A stretch of DNA of 64,000 bases from positions 1-64,000 of the forward strand of contig JAZKAT010000013.1 of the NCBI GenBank assembly GCA_040389045.1. Reading direction: 5' to 3'. Positions within the stretch are counted from its first letter, which is position 1, and each line of letters starts with the position of its first letter. A program made the translations under genes and the position numbers. This document shows positions 24,991-34,457 of the stretch, piece by piece. The notes under the pieces are model-generated. The model was given only the letters and a program-made list of their open reading frames with translations, did not search any database and was not told the DNA's origin. The stretch comes from UBA5158 sp040389045. GTDB taxonomy: Bacteria; Pseudomonadota; Gammaproteobacteria; DSM-16500.

Positions 24991-25794
24991 CTAAAACATT
25001 ACTTGATCCGCGAAAATAGGCTGGATGACTTTTAGCAGGCCTTTCAGGATTTTTGGATTTCCGGCGATGATATTGCCGGTTTCTAAATAATTTTCGGTGC
25101 CGCTGAAATCGGTGACTAAGCCGCCGGCTTCTTTAATCATGAGTACGCCCGCGGCGTAATCCCAGGGTTTCAAGCCTAATTCCCAAAAACCATCAAACCG
25201 ACCACATGCCACATAAGCAAGGTCCAGAGTGGCGGCGCCGGGGCGGCGTACGTCACCGCAAATGGGTAATAAGGCTGCCAGTGATTTTAGATAGGCTTGT
25301 AATAATTCTTCGGTGTGACGGAAGGGGAATCCCGTCGCGAGTAAACATTCGCTCAATTGCGTACGCTTGGCGACGCGTACCCGCCTATCATTAAGGTGAG
25401 TGCCTTTGCCGCGTACTGAGGTAAATAATTCCTGACGCATCGGGTCGTAAATCACCCCGTATTCCATGCGTTTTTTGTATCTGACCCCTATGGAAACCGC
25501 AAATTGCGGGAAGCCATGGATAAAATTACGGGTGCCATCGATAGGATCAATAATCCAGGTATAGTCATCGCCGCTAGTGGCGCCAGTTTCCTCGGCTAAA
25601 ATAGCATGGCTAGGGTAAGCTTTATGGATGATATTGATAATTTCGCGTTCAGCGGCTTGATCGATATCCGTGACGTAATCGTGCGGTTGTTTTTCACTGA
25701 CATTAATCGTATCAAGTCTATCAACAGCTCGAATAATGATGTTTCCTGCCGCCCGCGCGGCGCGCACGGCAATATTAAGAATAGGATCTTTCAT
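24991..25794 (-). CDS. suhB: Inositol-1-monophosphatase family protein
   Basis: A 267-aa Mg-dependent phosphatase. The metal-binding motifs are complete: EET in the ILAEETG stretch, WIIDPIDGTRNFIHG, and WDYAAGVLMIKEAGG near the C-terminus. SuhB dephosphorylates inositol phosphates and, in enterobacteria, also joins the rRNA antitermination complex. Gene neighbourhood agrees, since suhB and trmJ are commonly divergent neighbours. Here two small secreted-protein genes have been inserted between them. Confidence 0.94.
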   Translation of the reverse strand: MKDPILNIAVRAARAAGNIIIRAVDRLDTINVSEKQPHDYVTDIDQAAEREIINIIHKAYPSHAILAEETGATSGDDYTWIIDPIDGTRNFIHGFPQFAVSIGVRYKKRMEYGVIYDPMRQELFTSVRGKGTHLNDRRVRVAKRTQLSECLLATGFPFRHTEELLQAYLKSLAALLPICGDVRRPGAATLDLAYVACGRFDGFWELGLKPWDYAAGVLMIKEAGGLVTDFSGTENYLETGNIIAGNPKILKGLLKVIQPIFADQVMF

Positions 25795-25848
25795 GGTGTT
25801 TTTATTAGCTTGTAAAAAAGGTCGCTAAGCATAACAAAAATGGCCACC

Positions 25849-26232
25849 TTATTCAAATTTACAGAGCATAGGGTCATAGTCTTCTGGCGCGCACATAATG
25901 GTCTGATCAATGATGGCGGGTTCATTCCAGGTTTCGGTGACGGTATTGGGTTTTGCATAAGTGGCATCGCTGATAAGTTCGAAAGAGGGGGGGAAGAATG
26001 ATTCATCGGCTTCATAAACGCAAATGACATGTTGGTAAAAAAAGTTCGGATTGTACGAATGGATAGCTTTGGTGAAGTGATATTCCTGGTCTTCAATTTG
26101 TGGAGGTAACAATACTTTCCAGCCAACAGGTGGTTTGGCGATATTAATTTGATCCACCGGTGGGCAGGTTGCGGCTTGGGTAGAAAAGCTCACGATTAAC
26201 GTTATCAATAGCAGGAGCAGGCGATTTTGCAT
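25849..26232 (-). CDS. Small secreted protein, paralog A
   Basis: A 127-aa protein with a clear signal peptide (MQNRLLLLLITLIVSFSTQAA). The mature part begins TCPPVDQIN and then has PPVGWKVLLPP, with a few cysteines near the end. It shares the CPPVDQI...PPxGWxxLLPP layout with the next gene upstream (26312-26743), so the two arose by tandem duplication. No function is recognised. It is likely periplasmic or secreted. Confidence 0.7.
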   Translation of the reverse strand: MQNRLLLLLITLIVSFSTQAATCPPVDQINIAKPPVGWKVLLPPQIEDQEYHFTKAIHSYNPNFFYQHVICVYEADESFFPPSFELISDATYAKPNTVTETWNEPAIIDQTIMCAPEDYDPMLCKFE

Positions 26233-26311
26233 TGTTTTGTCTCTATATTTTAAAAAGCCACACTATAGCATGAGAGTCGTAAATAATCGTAGTCTGGCTA
26301 TAACAATGGTG

Positions 26312-26743
26312 TTACGAAACTTCAAACACACAAACCCCAGGATCACGATTTGTCGGTTGGCACACCCAGGTATTGGTAAAAATGGAAGTCTTTATCCAGG
26401 GTGGGCTCTTCAGCGGGGACTCGGTGTAATAATCGCTTATCAGCTCATAAAAGGGACAGCTATACGAGGCGCAGGATTCGTAATCGCAAATCACCTGGCC
26501 ATTATAAGGGTAGGGCACAGGAAAATCAGAACCCTCTTCAGGGGTAGTAAAATCAATGGTACGGTAAGCTTTTTTAAAATGATAATTTAAGTCTTGATCA
26601 TCTTTGGGCGGTAGCAGTATTTCCCAGCCTAGTGGCGGATCGTTTACGTCAATCTGATCGACTGGCGGGCAAGTCATGGCACGGCAAGATAAGCTGACAG
26701 TCAGGGTGATCAATAGTATGATGAGGCGGTTTCGCATAATCAC
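26312..26743 (-). CDS. Small secreted protein, paralog B
   Basis: A 143-aa protein with signal peptide MIMRNRLIILLITLTVSLS. The mature part opens with TCPPVDQIDVNDPPLGWEI, matching the paralog at 25849-26232. The cysteine positions (CDYESC, CPFYELISD, CQPT, CVFE) suggest disulfides. It is divergent from trmJ, with only 32 bp between starts. The function is unknown. Confidence 0.7.
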   Translation of the reverse strand: MIMRNRLIILLITLTVSLSCRAMTCPPVDQIDVNDPPLGWEILLPPKDDQDLNYHFKKAYRTIDFTTPEEGSDFPVPYPYNGQVICDYESCASYSCPFYELISDYYTESPLKSPPWIKTSIFTNTWVCQPTNRDPGVCVFEVS

Positions 26744-26775
26744 TAATTTCTGACATTAAAAACACATCATATATC

Positions 26776-27483
26776 ATGCCCGAAAATATTCGTATCGTTT
26801 TAGTAAACACTTCCCACCCGGGAAATATCGGTTCCGCCGCGCGCGCCATGAAAACCATGGGGTTATCATCGCTTTATCTGGTCGCGCCAGAAAAATTTCC
26901 TAATAAACAGGCTGATGCCTTGGCAGTGGGCGCGGCGGATATTTTAGCCAGTGCCACCGTTGTGGCTACGGTGGAAGAAGCCATCGCGGATTGTGAAATG
27001 GTGGTGGGTACCAGTACGCGCAACCGAAAAATTCCCTGGCCCATATTGACGCCACGGGAATTCGCGGAAAAAGTGCAGGAACGGCCGGCCAAAACCGCTA
27101 TCTTGTTTGGGCGTGAAGACTCGGGTTTGACGAATGAAGAGTTACATCTTTGTCACTATCATATCCAAATTCCAGCTAATCCCGCGTTTAGTTCGCTTAA
27201 TTTAGCCGCCGCGGTGCAGGTTATTGCTTATGAGTTACATGTGAGTGCGACTAAGCCTTGCGAGTCAGAAGAATGGGATTTTGCCTGGGCGACTACTCAG
27301 CAAATGGAAGGGTTTTATGAGCATTTGGAGCGGGTGTTGATGGCGATTAATTTTCTTGATCCGACTAATCCGCGGCAGTTGATGACTCGTTTGCGACGTT
27401 TGTATCTGCGTGCGCACCCGGATGTGATGGAGTTGAATATTTTGCGGGGGGTGTTGAGTGCGGTGGAGAAGGTGCGGGGGTAA
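26776..27483 (+). CDS. trmJ: tRNA (cytidine/uridine-2'-O-)-methyltransferase TrmJ
   Basis: A 235-aa SPOUT-fold enzyme that methylates the ribose of position 32 in the tRNA anticodon loop. Motif 1 is VLVNTSHPGNIGSAARAMK, motif 2 is FGREDSGLTNEEL, and motif 3 is SLNLAAAVQVIAYEL, together forming the knotted SAM site. The C-terminal helical extension is normal for TrmJ. A type A palindrome follows the stop and separates it from the convergent GST gene. Confidence 0.96.
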   Translation: MPENIRIVLVNTSHPGNIGSAARAMKTMGLSSLYLVAPEKFPNKQADALAVGAADILASATVVATVEEAIADCEMVVGTSTRNRKIPWPILTPREFAEKVQERPAKTAILFGREDSGLTNEELHLCHYHIQIPANPAFSSLNLAAAVQVIAYELHVSATKPCESEEWDFAWATTQQMEGFYEHLERVLMAINFLDPTNPRQLMTRLRRLYLRAHPDVMELNILRGVLSAVEKVRG

Positions 27484-27491
27484 TTTATATT

Positions 27492-27568
27492 TGTCATCCC
27501 CGCGCAGGCAGGATCCATTCGTAGCAGGAACCACTATTAATGGATTCCCGCCTGCGCGGGAATGACAG
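27492..27568. repeat. Type A palindromic repeat, diverged copy
   Basis: A 77-bp relative of the elements at 72-163 and 2595-2686: the outer arms are conserved (left arm with TCATCCCCGC, right arm GCGGGAATGACAG) but the centre differs. It lies between trmJ (+) and the GST gene (-), both of which end here, so it may serve as a shared terminator. Confidence 0.85.
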
Positions 27569-27577
27569 TATCTCAGG

Positions 27578-28207
27578 CTACTCTTTCAAATTTGCAATCG
27601 CATCCAATCCGCGTTGGATGGCTTTGCGTTCGTTTAAGCGGCTTAGCCAGGCGCAGATGCCGGGGACTTGTTCGCTGGTAATGCCATAGCGTTCGTATTC
27701 TTTGATCCAGGGGAAAGTGGCAATGTCGGCAATGGAATAGTCGCCGGCAAAAAAATCATTTTCGCTTAACTGTTTTTCGATGATGGAAAAAACCCGCTTG
27801 GCTTCATTATTAAAACGTTTCACGGCGTAAGTCACTTCTTCCGGCGCGTGGTACATGAAATGCTTAGTGTTACCCAGCGTAGGGCCGATTTTGGAATTTT
27901 CAAACAGTAGCCATTGTAAAACATCAAATTTCGCGGAGCTGTGTTTTGGCATGAATTTACCGCTTTTTTCAGCAAGATACATGAGGATAGCGCCGGCTTC
28001 AAAAATCACAAACGGTTTGGCTTCAGGGCCTTCTCTATCTAAGATGACGGGAAAAATATTGTTGGGCGTTTGCTTGAAAAGCTCAAGGTCTATCTGTTCC
28101 CCATTATTTTTGTTGATTGGATAAACCGAGTAATTATAGCCAATTTCTTCGAGCATAATTGCAATGGTGTAGGCGCTGGGGGTTGGTGAACCGTATAACT
28201 CGATCAT
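27578..28207 (-). CDS. Glutathione S-transferase family protein
   Basis: A 209-aa protein of the YfcG/disulfide-bond-oxidoreductase-like GST group. The N-terminal thioredoxin-like domain starts MIELYGSPTPSAYTIAIMLEEIG, and the FEAGAILMYLAEKSG glutathione-binding segment follows. The C-terminal helical domain contains SIADIATFPWIKEYERYG, a GST landmark. Probably a cytoplasmic glutathione-dependent redox or detoxification enzyme. The substrate is unknown. Confidence 0.92.
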   Translation of the reverse strand: MIELYGSPTPSAYTIAIMLEEIGYNYSVYPINKNNGEQIDLELFKQTPNNIFPVILDREGPEAKPFVIFEAGAILMYLAEKSGKFMPKHSSAKFDVLQWLLFENSKIGPTLGNTKHFMYHAPEEVTYAVKRFNNEAKRVFSIIEKQLSENDFFAGDYSIADIATFPWIKEYERYGITSEQVPGICAWLSRLNERKAIQRGLDAIANLKE

Positions 28208-28318
28208 GTGCTTTTCCTATATTTGGCAGCGTATTCTTGCCCGCTTAATAATATTAGCTGGGTAATTAAAATCAAGCCTGAAAGTTATATTTTTATAGCG
28301 GATTTGGCAAAAAAACCC

Positions 28319-28347
28319 TTGTTAAGACCAGTAAAATTCGTTATACG
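28319..28347 (+). promoter_or_regulatory. Possible sigma-70 promoter for the sulfatase gene
   Basis: TTGTTA at 28319-28324 and TATACG at 28342-28347 are separated by 17 bp, each with four of six consensus matches. It lies about 40 bp before the start at 28385. Confidence 0.35.
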
Positions 28348-28384
28348 ATAGGAAGTGCTATACTTTTACAGGTGTGCAGAATAG

Positions 28385-30358
28385 ATGCAAAAGAAAATTG
28401 CTGATTTCTTTCACCAGAAAAATTCCGCTGTTAACTTTTTCCTTGTTTTCCTGCTGCTCTGCTGTGTTTACCGCTGTTATTTTTTATTTTCCGTACCTGC
28501 CCTGGCGATATTGACGCGGCGCGCAGCGTTTTCCAGTCTGGCGTTAGGGCTGCTGGATGATCTGGCCATGGCTTTTATCCTGGCTGCGCTGATTGCGGGA
28601 ATTCAATTGCTATTTCAGCGTTTAAGCAGCGTGGCATTGTTTCGCTGGCTAGGTAAAGCGGTTTTATGTTTACTGCTATTGCTGTTCGCGCTGGATTTTT
28701 TTGCCAACATTAAAGTTTTTTTTATTTTTTTTACCGGCTGTACTTATAGTTTGTTCCAGAGTTCACTGCAACTTGGCTTCACACCGCCGCATTATATTGA
28801 AGTAATGAATTTTACCGATTGGATTTTAGTGCTGTTCCCCGCGGTGGTATTTTTGGCGTTGGAACAATGGGCGAGCTTTAAGACTACAGTTTATTTAAAT
28901 CGTGGGCTGATGTTATTTATCCTTATTAGTTTTTGCGCGGGCTATTTTGGTTTGCGCCATAATAATTTAATGTATATAAACGAATTTTTTAAAAATCCCA
29001 TTCATTATGCGGCGGATAATTATTTTAATCCGGCGCGCGAATACTACGCCACCCGCTTCGAAAAACCGGGCGTTGAACAAATGCATTCGCTGCGTTTAAT
29101 TGATCCGGCATTTGGTGAAGCTACAACTATGCCCGCGACGCTACCAACGCATGCCAAAAAGCAATGGAACATCATCTTCATTGTGCTGGAAAGCGCTGGC
29201 ATGCCTTATGTATTTAATTCACTGGATCCTAAGATTGTGCCCATGCCATTTTTTAAAAGTTTAAGCACGAAAGGTTTGTGGCTTAACAATAATTATTCGG
29301 CCGGCAATAGTTCTTTGTTAGGCGTATTTAGTTTGTTAACGGGAATTTATCCTAGTGGTTTTCCAGATAATTTTGAAATGCAGGAAACAGTGCATGTGCC
29401 CACAGTGGCGGCCTGGTTGCCAAAAAATTACGACAATATGTTTTTGATGGCCGATGATATCAAGTATTTTTTCCAAAAAAGTGTAGTGGCCAATGGTGGC
29501 TTTAAACAGATTTATGATTTTTTTGATGCTGCTAAAGTACCCGCAAACGCTGGTCGTGATGAACACGCTAATGAACCGCAGGCGGCAAATTTATTTTTGG
29601 AAAAAATAGCTAAACTTCATCAACCTTTTCTGGCGGTGTACTGGAGTAACGCGACACATGGCCCTTATTATGATTATGGTCCGGGACAACGAATTTTCCC
29701 CAACACTGCGTCGCGGCTAGTGCGCTATTACAATAATTTACGCATAGCCGATCAACAGTTTAAACGCATCTATGATTATCTGGCGGCAAATAAATTATTA
29801 GATAATACAGTGTTGGTAGTGGTCAGCGATCATGGTGAAGGTTTTGGCAAGCACAGTGATGACTGGTATCATGGCTGGTCGCTTTATCAAGATCAAATCC
29901 GGGTGCCGGTTTTAATTTACCAGCCAGCGTTGTTTAAGCCTCAAGTTATTAATGCCTTGACCACCAGCATAGACATATTACCAACGGTGCTGGATGCGAT
30001 TGGTGTAAATTATGATAAATTCCTGGTGCAAGGCGATAGCCTGTGGCAGACGGTGCCCAAGCATAAATATGTATTTGTTTATGGAAAGGAAAATGAATTG
30101 GCGGTAATTGATAAAGATAATATTAAAATGAAAATTTATTTTGAAGAGGGACAATGCCGCCGTTATAACTTAAATAGCGATCCCGATGAATTTCATCCGC
30201 AAGATTGCCCGCATGATGCCCAGGAAACGGCAATAATCAAATTCCGCAATTTTCAACCGGCAATATTAAGCGATTATAATAAATTATTGCTGGGCCGTTG
30301 TGAGTGGCTGCCCGCAATGAAAGGCGATACTAAACATTCATGTCGTTTAGGGATATAA
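28385..30358 (+). CDS. Membrane-anchored sulfatase / phosphoglycerol transferase family protein
   Basis: A 657-aa protein with about five N-terminal membrane helices (residues 15-200) and a periplasmic alkaline-phosphatase-superfamily domain. Metal-site landmarks are IVLESAG, SAGNSSLLGVFSLLTG around the probable nucleophile, NATHGPYYDY, and VVSDHGEGFGKHSDDWYHG. Family members move phosphoglycerol or phosphoethanolamine onto envelope glycans or lipids. The FAD oxidoreductase gene follows 4 bp later, so both may act in surface-glycan modification. The donor and acceptor are unknown. Confidence 0.85.
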   Translation: MQKKIADFFHQKNSAVNFFLVFLLLCCVYRCYFLFSVPALAILTRRAAFSSLALGLLDDLAMAFILAALIAGIQLLFQRLSSVALFRWLGKAVLCLLLLLFALDFFANIKVFFIFFTGCTYSLFQSSLQLGFTPPHYIEVMNFTDWILVLFPAVVFLALEQWASFKTTVYLNRGLMLFILISFCAGYFGLRHNNLMYINEFFKNPIHYAADNYFNPAREYYATRFEKPGVEQMHSLRLIDPAFGEATTMPATLPTHAKKQWNIIFIVLESAGMPYVFNSLDPKIVPMPFFKSLSTKGLWLNNNYSAGNSSLLGVFSLLTGIYPSGFPDNFEMQETVHVPTVAAWLPKNYDNMFLMADDIKYFFQKSVVANGGFKQIYDFFDAAKVPANAGRDEHANEPQAANLFLEKIAKLHQPFLAVYWSNATHGPYYDYGPGQRIFPNTASRLVRYYNNLRIADQQFKRIYDYLAANKLLDNTVLVVVSDHGEGFGKHSDDWYHGWSLYQDQIRVPVLIYQPALFKPQVINALTTSIDILPTVLDAIGVNYDKFLVQGDSLWQTVPKHKYVFVYGKENELAVIDKDNIKMKIYFEEGQCRRYNLNSDPDEFHPQDCPHDAQETAIIKFRNFQPAILSDYNKLLLGRCEWLPAMKGDTKHSCRLGI

Positions 30359-30362
30359 AAAT

Positions 30363-31802
30363 ATGCAACGGACGGTCATTATCATCGGCGCTGGCCCCGC
30401 GGGTTTAACCGCGGCTTATCTGCTGGCCAAACAAAACTTCAAAGTCACCGTGTTGGAAGCCGATCCAGAATATGTTGGCGGCATAGCACGTACCGTTACT
30501 TATAAAGGTTATTGTTTTGATATTGGTGGCCACCGATTTTTTTCCAAGTCGCAGGAAGTTGAAGATTTCTGGACGGAAATTTTACCTGATGACATGCTGG
30601 AACGACCGCGCTCATCGCGAATTTTTTATCAGGATAAATTTTTTGCTTACCCGCTCAATGCGGGTGAAGTGTTGCAAAAGCTGGGATGGTTTGAATCCGC
30701 TTACTGTTTTTTTTCATATTTAAAAGCACGTTTATTTCCCATCAAAAACGCGCGGACATTTACTCAATGGGTGACGAATCATTTTGGCGCGCGCTTGTTC
30801 CGGATTTTTTTCAAAACTTACACGGAAAAAGTGTGGGGCATGAGTTGTGATAAAATTTCTGCGGATTGGGCGGCGCAGCGTATCAAGGGTTTGTCATTGT
30901 GGTCGGCCATGATTAACGCCTTCATGCCCGCCAAAAAATCGCAAAAACCCGCGGATGTTATTAAAACTTTAGTTGGCACATTTCGCTATCCACGCAAAGG
31001 TCCCGGTATGCTCTGGGAACATTGCACGGTTAAAATTCGTCAATTAGGCGGCACGGTATTATTAAATAGTCCGGTGACAAAATGCGACTATGTGAATGGT
31101 CTGTGGCGAGTATGTTGTGGCGTTACAGAATTCACTGGTGATTACGTGATTTCCTCAGCGCCATTGCGCGAATTAGTCCAGAATTATTTGCCTGCCATGC
31201 CAGCGGAAGTAGCAGCGGCGGCGGCCAAGCTGCAATATCGCGATTTTATTATTGTCGCGTTAATTTTGCGTGACGATGAACAATTCAGTGATAACTGGAT
31301 TTATATTCACGATCCGGCGGTGAAGGTCGCGCGTATCCAGAATTTCAAATCCTGGTCGCCGGAAATGGTGCCAGTGCCCGGAACTTGTTGTTACGGGATG
31401 GAATATTTTTGCTTTGAGGGTGATGGCTTATGGTCGACTAGCGACGCGAATTTAATCGCGCTGGCAAAACGTGAAATTGTGCAGATTGGTTTAGCTGAAG
31501 GTACAGCGGTACTGGATGGTTGTGTAGTGCGCCAACAGAAAGCGTATCCAGTTTATAACGATGATTACAAAAACCATGTGGAAATTATTCGCGCCGCATT
31601 AGAGGAATATTATCCTACGCTGCTGCCGGTAGGCCGTAACGGTATGCATAAATATAATAATCAAGACCACGCCATGATGACCGCCATGCTGGCAGTGAAA
31701 AATATAATCGCGGGCGAAACACGGTTTGATGTTTGGCGGGTGAATGAAGATGCGCAGTATCATGAGGCGGGTATGAGAAATGTTCCGGAACGGGTGGAAT
31801 AA
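30363..31802 (+). CDS. FAD/NAD(P)-binding oxidoreductase, UDP-galactopyranose-mutase-like
   Basis: A 479-aa flavoprotein. The N-terminal dinucleotide fold is IIGAGPAGLTAAYLLAK with an acidic residue ending the second strand. YCFDIGGHRFFSKS and EKVWGMSCDKISADWAAQRIKGL are typical of a glycan-cluster amine-oxidase-like family related to UDP-galactopyranose mutase. The C-terminus has the FAD-closing pattern (DHAMMTAMLAVKNI). It is probably in an operon with the sulfatase gene, and a role in polysaccharide modification is inferred from that. Confidence 0.85.
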   Translation: MQRTVIIIGAGPAGLTAAYLLAKQNFKVTVLEADPEYVGGIARTVTYKGYCFDIGGHRFFSKSQEVEDFWTEILPDDMLERPRSSRIFYQDKFFAYPLNAGEVLQKLGWFESAYCFFSYLKARLFPIKNARTFTQWVTNHFGARLFRIFFKTYTEKVWGMSCDKISADWAAQRIKGLSLWSAMINAFMPAKKSQKPADVIKTLVGTFRYPRKGPGMLWEHCTVKIRQLGGTVLLNSPVTKCDYVNGLWRVCCGVTEFTGDYVISSAPLRELVQNYLPAMPAEVAAAAAKLQYRDFIIVALILRDDEQFSDNWIYIHDPAVKVARIQNFKSWSPEMVPVPGTCCYGMEYFCFEGDGLWSTSDANLIALAKREIVQIGLAEGTAVLDGCVVRQQKAYPVYNDDYKNHVEIIRAALEEYYPTLLPVGRNGMHKYNNQDHAMMTAMLAVKNIIAGETRFDVWRVNEDAQYHEAGMRNVPERVE

Positions 31803-31805
31803 TAA

Positions 31806-34385
31806 TCAATCTCTTTTGGGTTGGGTTTTTGCGGTTTCCGCAGCCGATTCTTTATTCGCAGAAGCATTGGCTGTGGCTTCCCAAAATTTGCCTTTGGAAA
31901 CTTTTTTTGTTTTTTCCGTTTCGTCATTTTCAAGCCGGCCTTTAGAAAATGTATTATCAACATGAATTTGCGCAGATTTTCTAGTGGCAAGTTGTTTTTG
32001 GATAAATTGCTGGTTGCCAACAACCTTAGGAGACGCGTCCGTAACTTTCGGCACAGGGCTTGCGGTTTTGCTGAATAAATTGCTGACTGCATCAGCCAAA
32101 ACTTTTAATCCTTGTCTTACCGTCGCGACAATGGCAATCACAGGCAAAGCCGCCGTCTGTAGCGCAGCAATAACACAAAAAGCAGTTAGCCCAGCTATTG
32201 AAGAAAGCACCGCAATACCCTTCGTGATCGGGTAGGTAAGACCATTAGCTGCGAGCATCAGGAAATAACCCGGTATTCTCAAGTCATTCAAGTTTCTATA
32301 CTCTCTGTCATTATCCTGATAAAGAGTTGAGTAATTCCAATGATTTCCCGTTAAGATATTTCCTAAGATAGTTAAGGCCTGGGCCAGCAGGAAAGGTACT
32401 ATTGTAAGTACCGTATAGATTATGGTGCACAATATACGGGTAATATTTAAATTATTAGGATTAATATAGTATCGGTTAAATTTCGGAGGAACATTAACAA
32501 AATAATCTCCATCTAGCATTACCTCAAATTTGTAAGGATAGAATCGGTCATACCACTTGTTGTTAAAGACAATTGAACCAACAAAGTTTTGTAATGGCAT
32601 AAACAAACAATATAACCATTTTTCGTAATAGCGGATGCGTAATGTTAAATTTCCCGCGGGTGACTCAACACATAATTTTAAAAACTGCAGTTGAGAGTAA
32701 TTTATTTTGTTGAATTCTTGAGGATTTTCATAAGTTATATTGCTAAAATAGCGATCATTTAATTTAAGTAAGTCCTCTGCAGTAAAGTAATCAAAAAAAT
32801 CTTTACCCAGTAGCAGCACCCGCTCAAGGGTTATATCTTCCCGAGAACCCGGTACGTAATTTGGCTGATAGTTATCAGAATTAAAACTGTTTAAAAATTT
32901 GGTTTTAGCATCCTGCAGAGGTATTTCAAACATTTCAATGTTGAGGTTACCGAGCGTATAAACGTCAGGATTATGACTTAGGATTATTTTTATTTGCGGA
33001 GCTAGCAATTCCACGCAGTAATGGCTATCTGACAAATCAACAACATCTGGCGTAGCGAGTCGGTACCAGATCTGCCCAAAATTTTCCGATAGACCTGGTG
33101 CACTTAAGGCAAAGAGCTTTGTTTTTTCAGCTTCAGTTAATAATTCCAAATAGGCGGAAAATTCTAGAATCCCTAAATTTGCTGATTCGCCAGCGTTTCG
33201 ATGGTCTGCTCTTCTATGGTCATTAGGTGTACCTGCTACAACATGGTGAACGCCGCCTCCTAGTAATCTTTCTGCCAATTTTTGTAACCTGGCGCCCATG
33301 GACTGTGGATTAGTATTAAATTCTCTTAATTCAGCAATTGCTTTAGCATATTGATAACTCAGGGGGGAATGGTTTTGCAAATGGTCTTTTTCCTTATTAC
33401 TCAATTCTGTTATTACACCGTTTACTAAAGTAGTGTTCCTGAATTTCCCGTCATACTCGGCCCCGACAAAACAGGGTTGGATTTCAATGAAACGGGCATT
33501 GTCTTCACTTAAAATAATATGCTCTAACCTTAACTCTGGATTATCGAAATAGGTATAAGTTACATCACTTTTTAAAGTCTTAACGGTTGGCATCAAAAGA
33601 CTAAAACGGCCGTCATCAGGTGAAACATTCGATAATGCGGTAGCTAATTCCACAAATAATTTGCTTAGCTTACTGGTTGGAGCGACGCAATAATCCTTAG
33701 ATGTGTTACGAATGTTTTGCCAGCGGTAGGCGAGATAATCTTGTAAACGAGTCATTTTCTCTGGGAATGGCACTGTATCTTGTTCAAAGGTCTCGGCTAA
33801 GCTTTTTAGCTGTTTCAAAGTCTCTAGAGCATACAAGTGCGCGGCTAAATCTCTAGTAGAGTTAAAATCCGTGATTTCGGCATTGGTCATATTTTTAATT
33901 TTGCGAATAAAATCTTCAAGTTCTTGTTGATGATTGCTCAAGTCTTCGCATGCGACAATAAGTCCTAATCTATTTTCTTCAAATACATCGAATTTATTGA
34001 GCGGTTGATACACGCCCGCAAAGAAGTTTTGAAAGGCCCCAGCTAAGTTGGTATCGAGTGTCGCGCTTATATTTTCTAATTCTTCTAATGTATCGAAGTG
34101 TATGGGCTGTGATTTAGAGATATTAAGAGTGTCGTTAGCAATTTGCTGCCAGATATCTTTAACCTGCATGGTATTAATAGTTAATTCATTAAGTAATTTT
34201 ATTTTTAATTGATCCAGCTTTTCTTTAAATGCAACCCTTTGTTCGTCATCAAGAAAATTGGCAAATTCAATAGAATTAATAAATTGTTCAAATGCCTCAT
34301 TAATTTGAGTTGCTGTTTCGGCCTCATCAAGTTCGGCGACAATTTCTCTAAGTTCTTGTTTGCACTGAATTGCTTCAAAACTCAT
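31806..34385 (-). CDS. 859-aa orphan with C-terminal hydrophobic region, effector-like
   Basis: No family recognised. Residues 1-250 are mostly helical and acidic. The middle (about 280-640) is mixed alpha/beta with a His/Asp/Arg-rich segment (HHVVAGTPNDHRRADHR). Two hydrophobic stretches lie around 655-700 and 725-780. The last 85 residues are hydrophilic, rich in Lys, Glu, Ala and Ser, and end QPKRD. The ATG at 34385 has a strong GAGAGG site; a TTG further upstream has none. The membrane segments plus a charged tail fit the look of Dot/Icm-type effectors, but no motif proves it. Confidence 0.75.
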   Translation of the reverse strand: MSFEAIQCKQELREIVAELDEAETATQINEAFEQFINSIEFANFLDDEQRVAFKEKLDQLKIKLLNELTINTMQVKDIWQQIANDTLNISKSQPIHFDTLEELENISATLDTNLAGAFQNFFAGVYQPLNKFDVFEENRLGLIVACEDLSNHQQELEDFIRKIKNMTNAEITDFNSTRDLAAHLYALETLKQLKSLAETFEQDTVPFPEKMTRLQDYLAYRWQNIRNTSKDYCVAPTSKLSKLFVELATALSNVSPDDGRFSLLMPTVKTLKSDVTYTYFDNPELRLEHIILSEDNARFIEIQPCFVGAEYDGKFRNTTLVNGVITELSNKEKDHLQNHSPLSYQYAKAIAELREFNTNPQSMGARLQKLAERLLGGGVHHVVAGTPNDHRRADHRNAGESANLGILEFSAYLELLTEAEKTKLFALSAPGLSENFGQIWYRLATPDVVDLSDSHYCVELLAPQIKIILSHNPDVYTLGNLNIEMFEIPLQDAKTKFLNSFNSDNYQPNYVPGSREDITLERVLLLGKDFFDYFTAEDLLKLNDRYFSNITYENPQEFNKINYSQLQFLKLCVESPAGNLTLRIRYYEKWLYCLFMPLQNFVGSIVFNNKWYDRFYPYKFEVMLDGDYFVNVPPKFNRYYINPNNLNITRILCTIIYTVLTIVPFLLAQALTILGNILTGNHWNYSTLYQDNDREYRNLNDLRIPGYFLMLAANGLTYPITKGIAVLSSIAGLTAFCVIAALQTAALPVIAIVATVRQGLKVLADAVSNLFSKTASPVPKVTDASPKVVGNQQFIQKQLATRKSAQIHVDNTFSKGRLENDETEKTKKVSKGKFWEATANASANKESAAETAKTQPKRD

Positions 34386-34457
34386 TGCGCTACCTCTCAG
34401 CGAAGGCTTGTTCAATAAGTATACATTATATTTAAAGTAATTTGTTAAAAGCAGATT

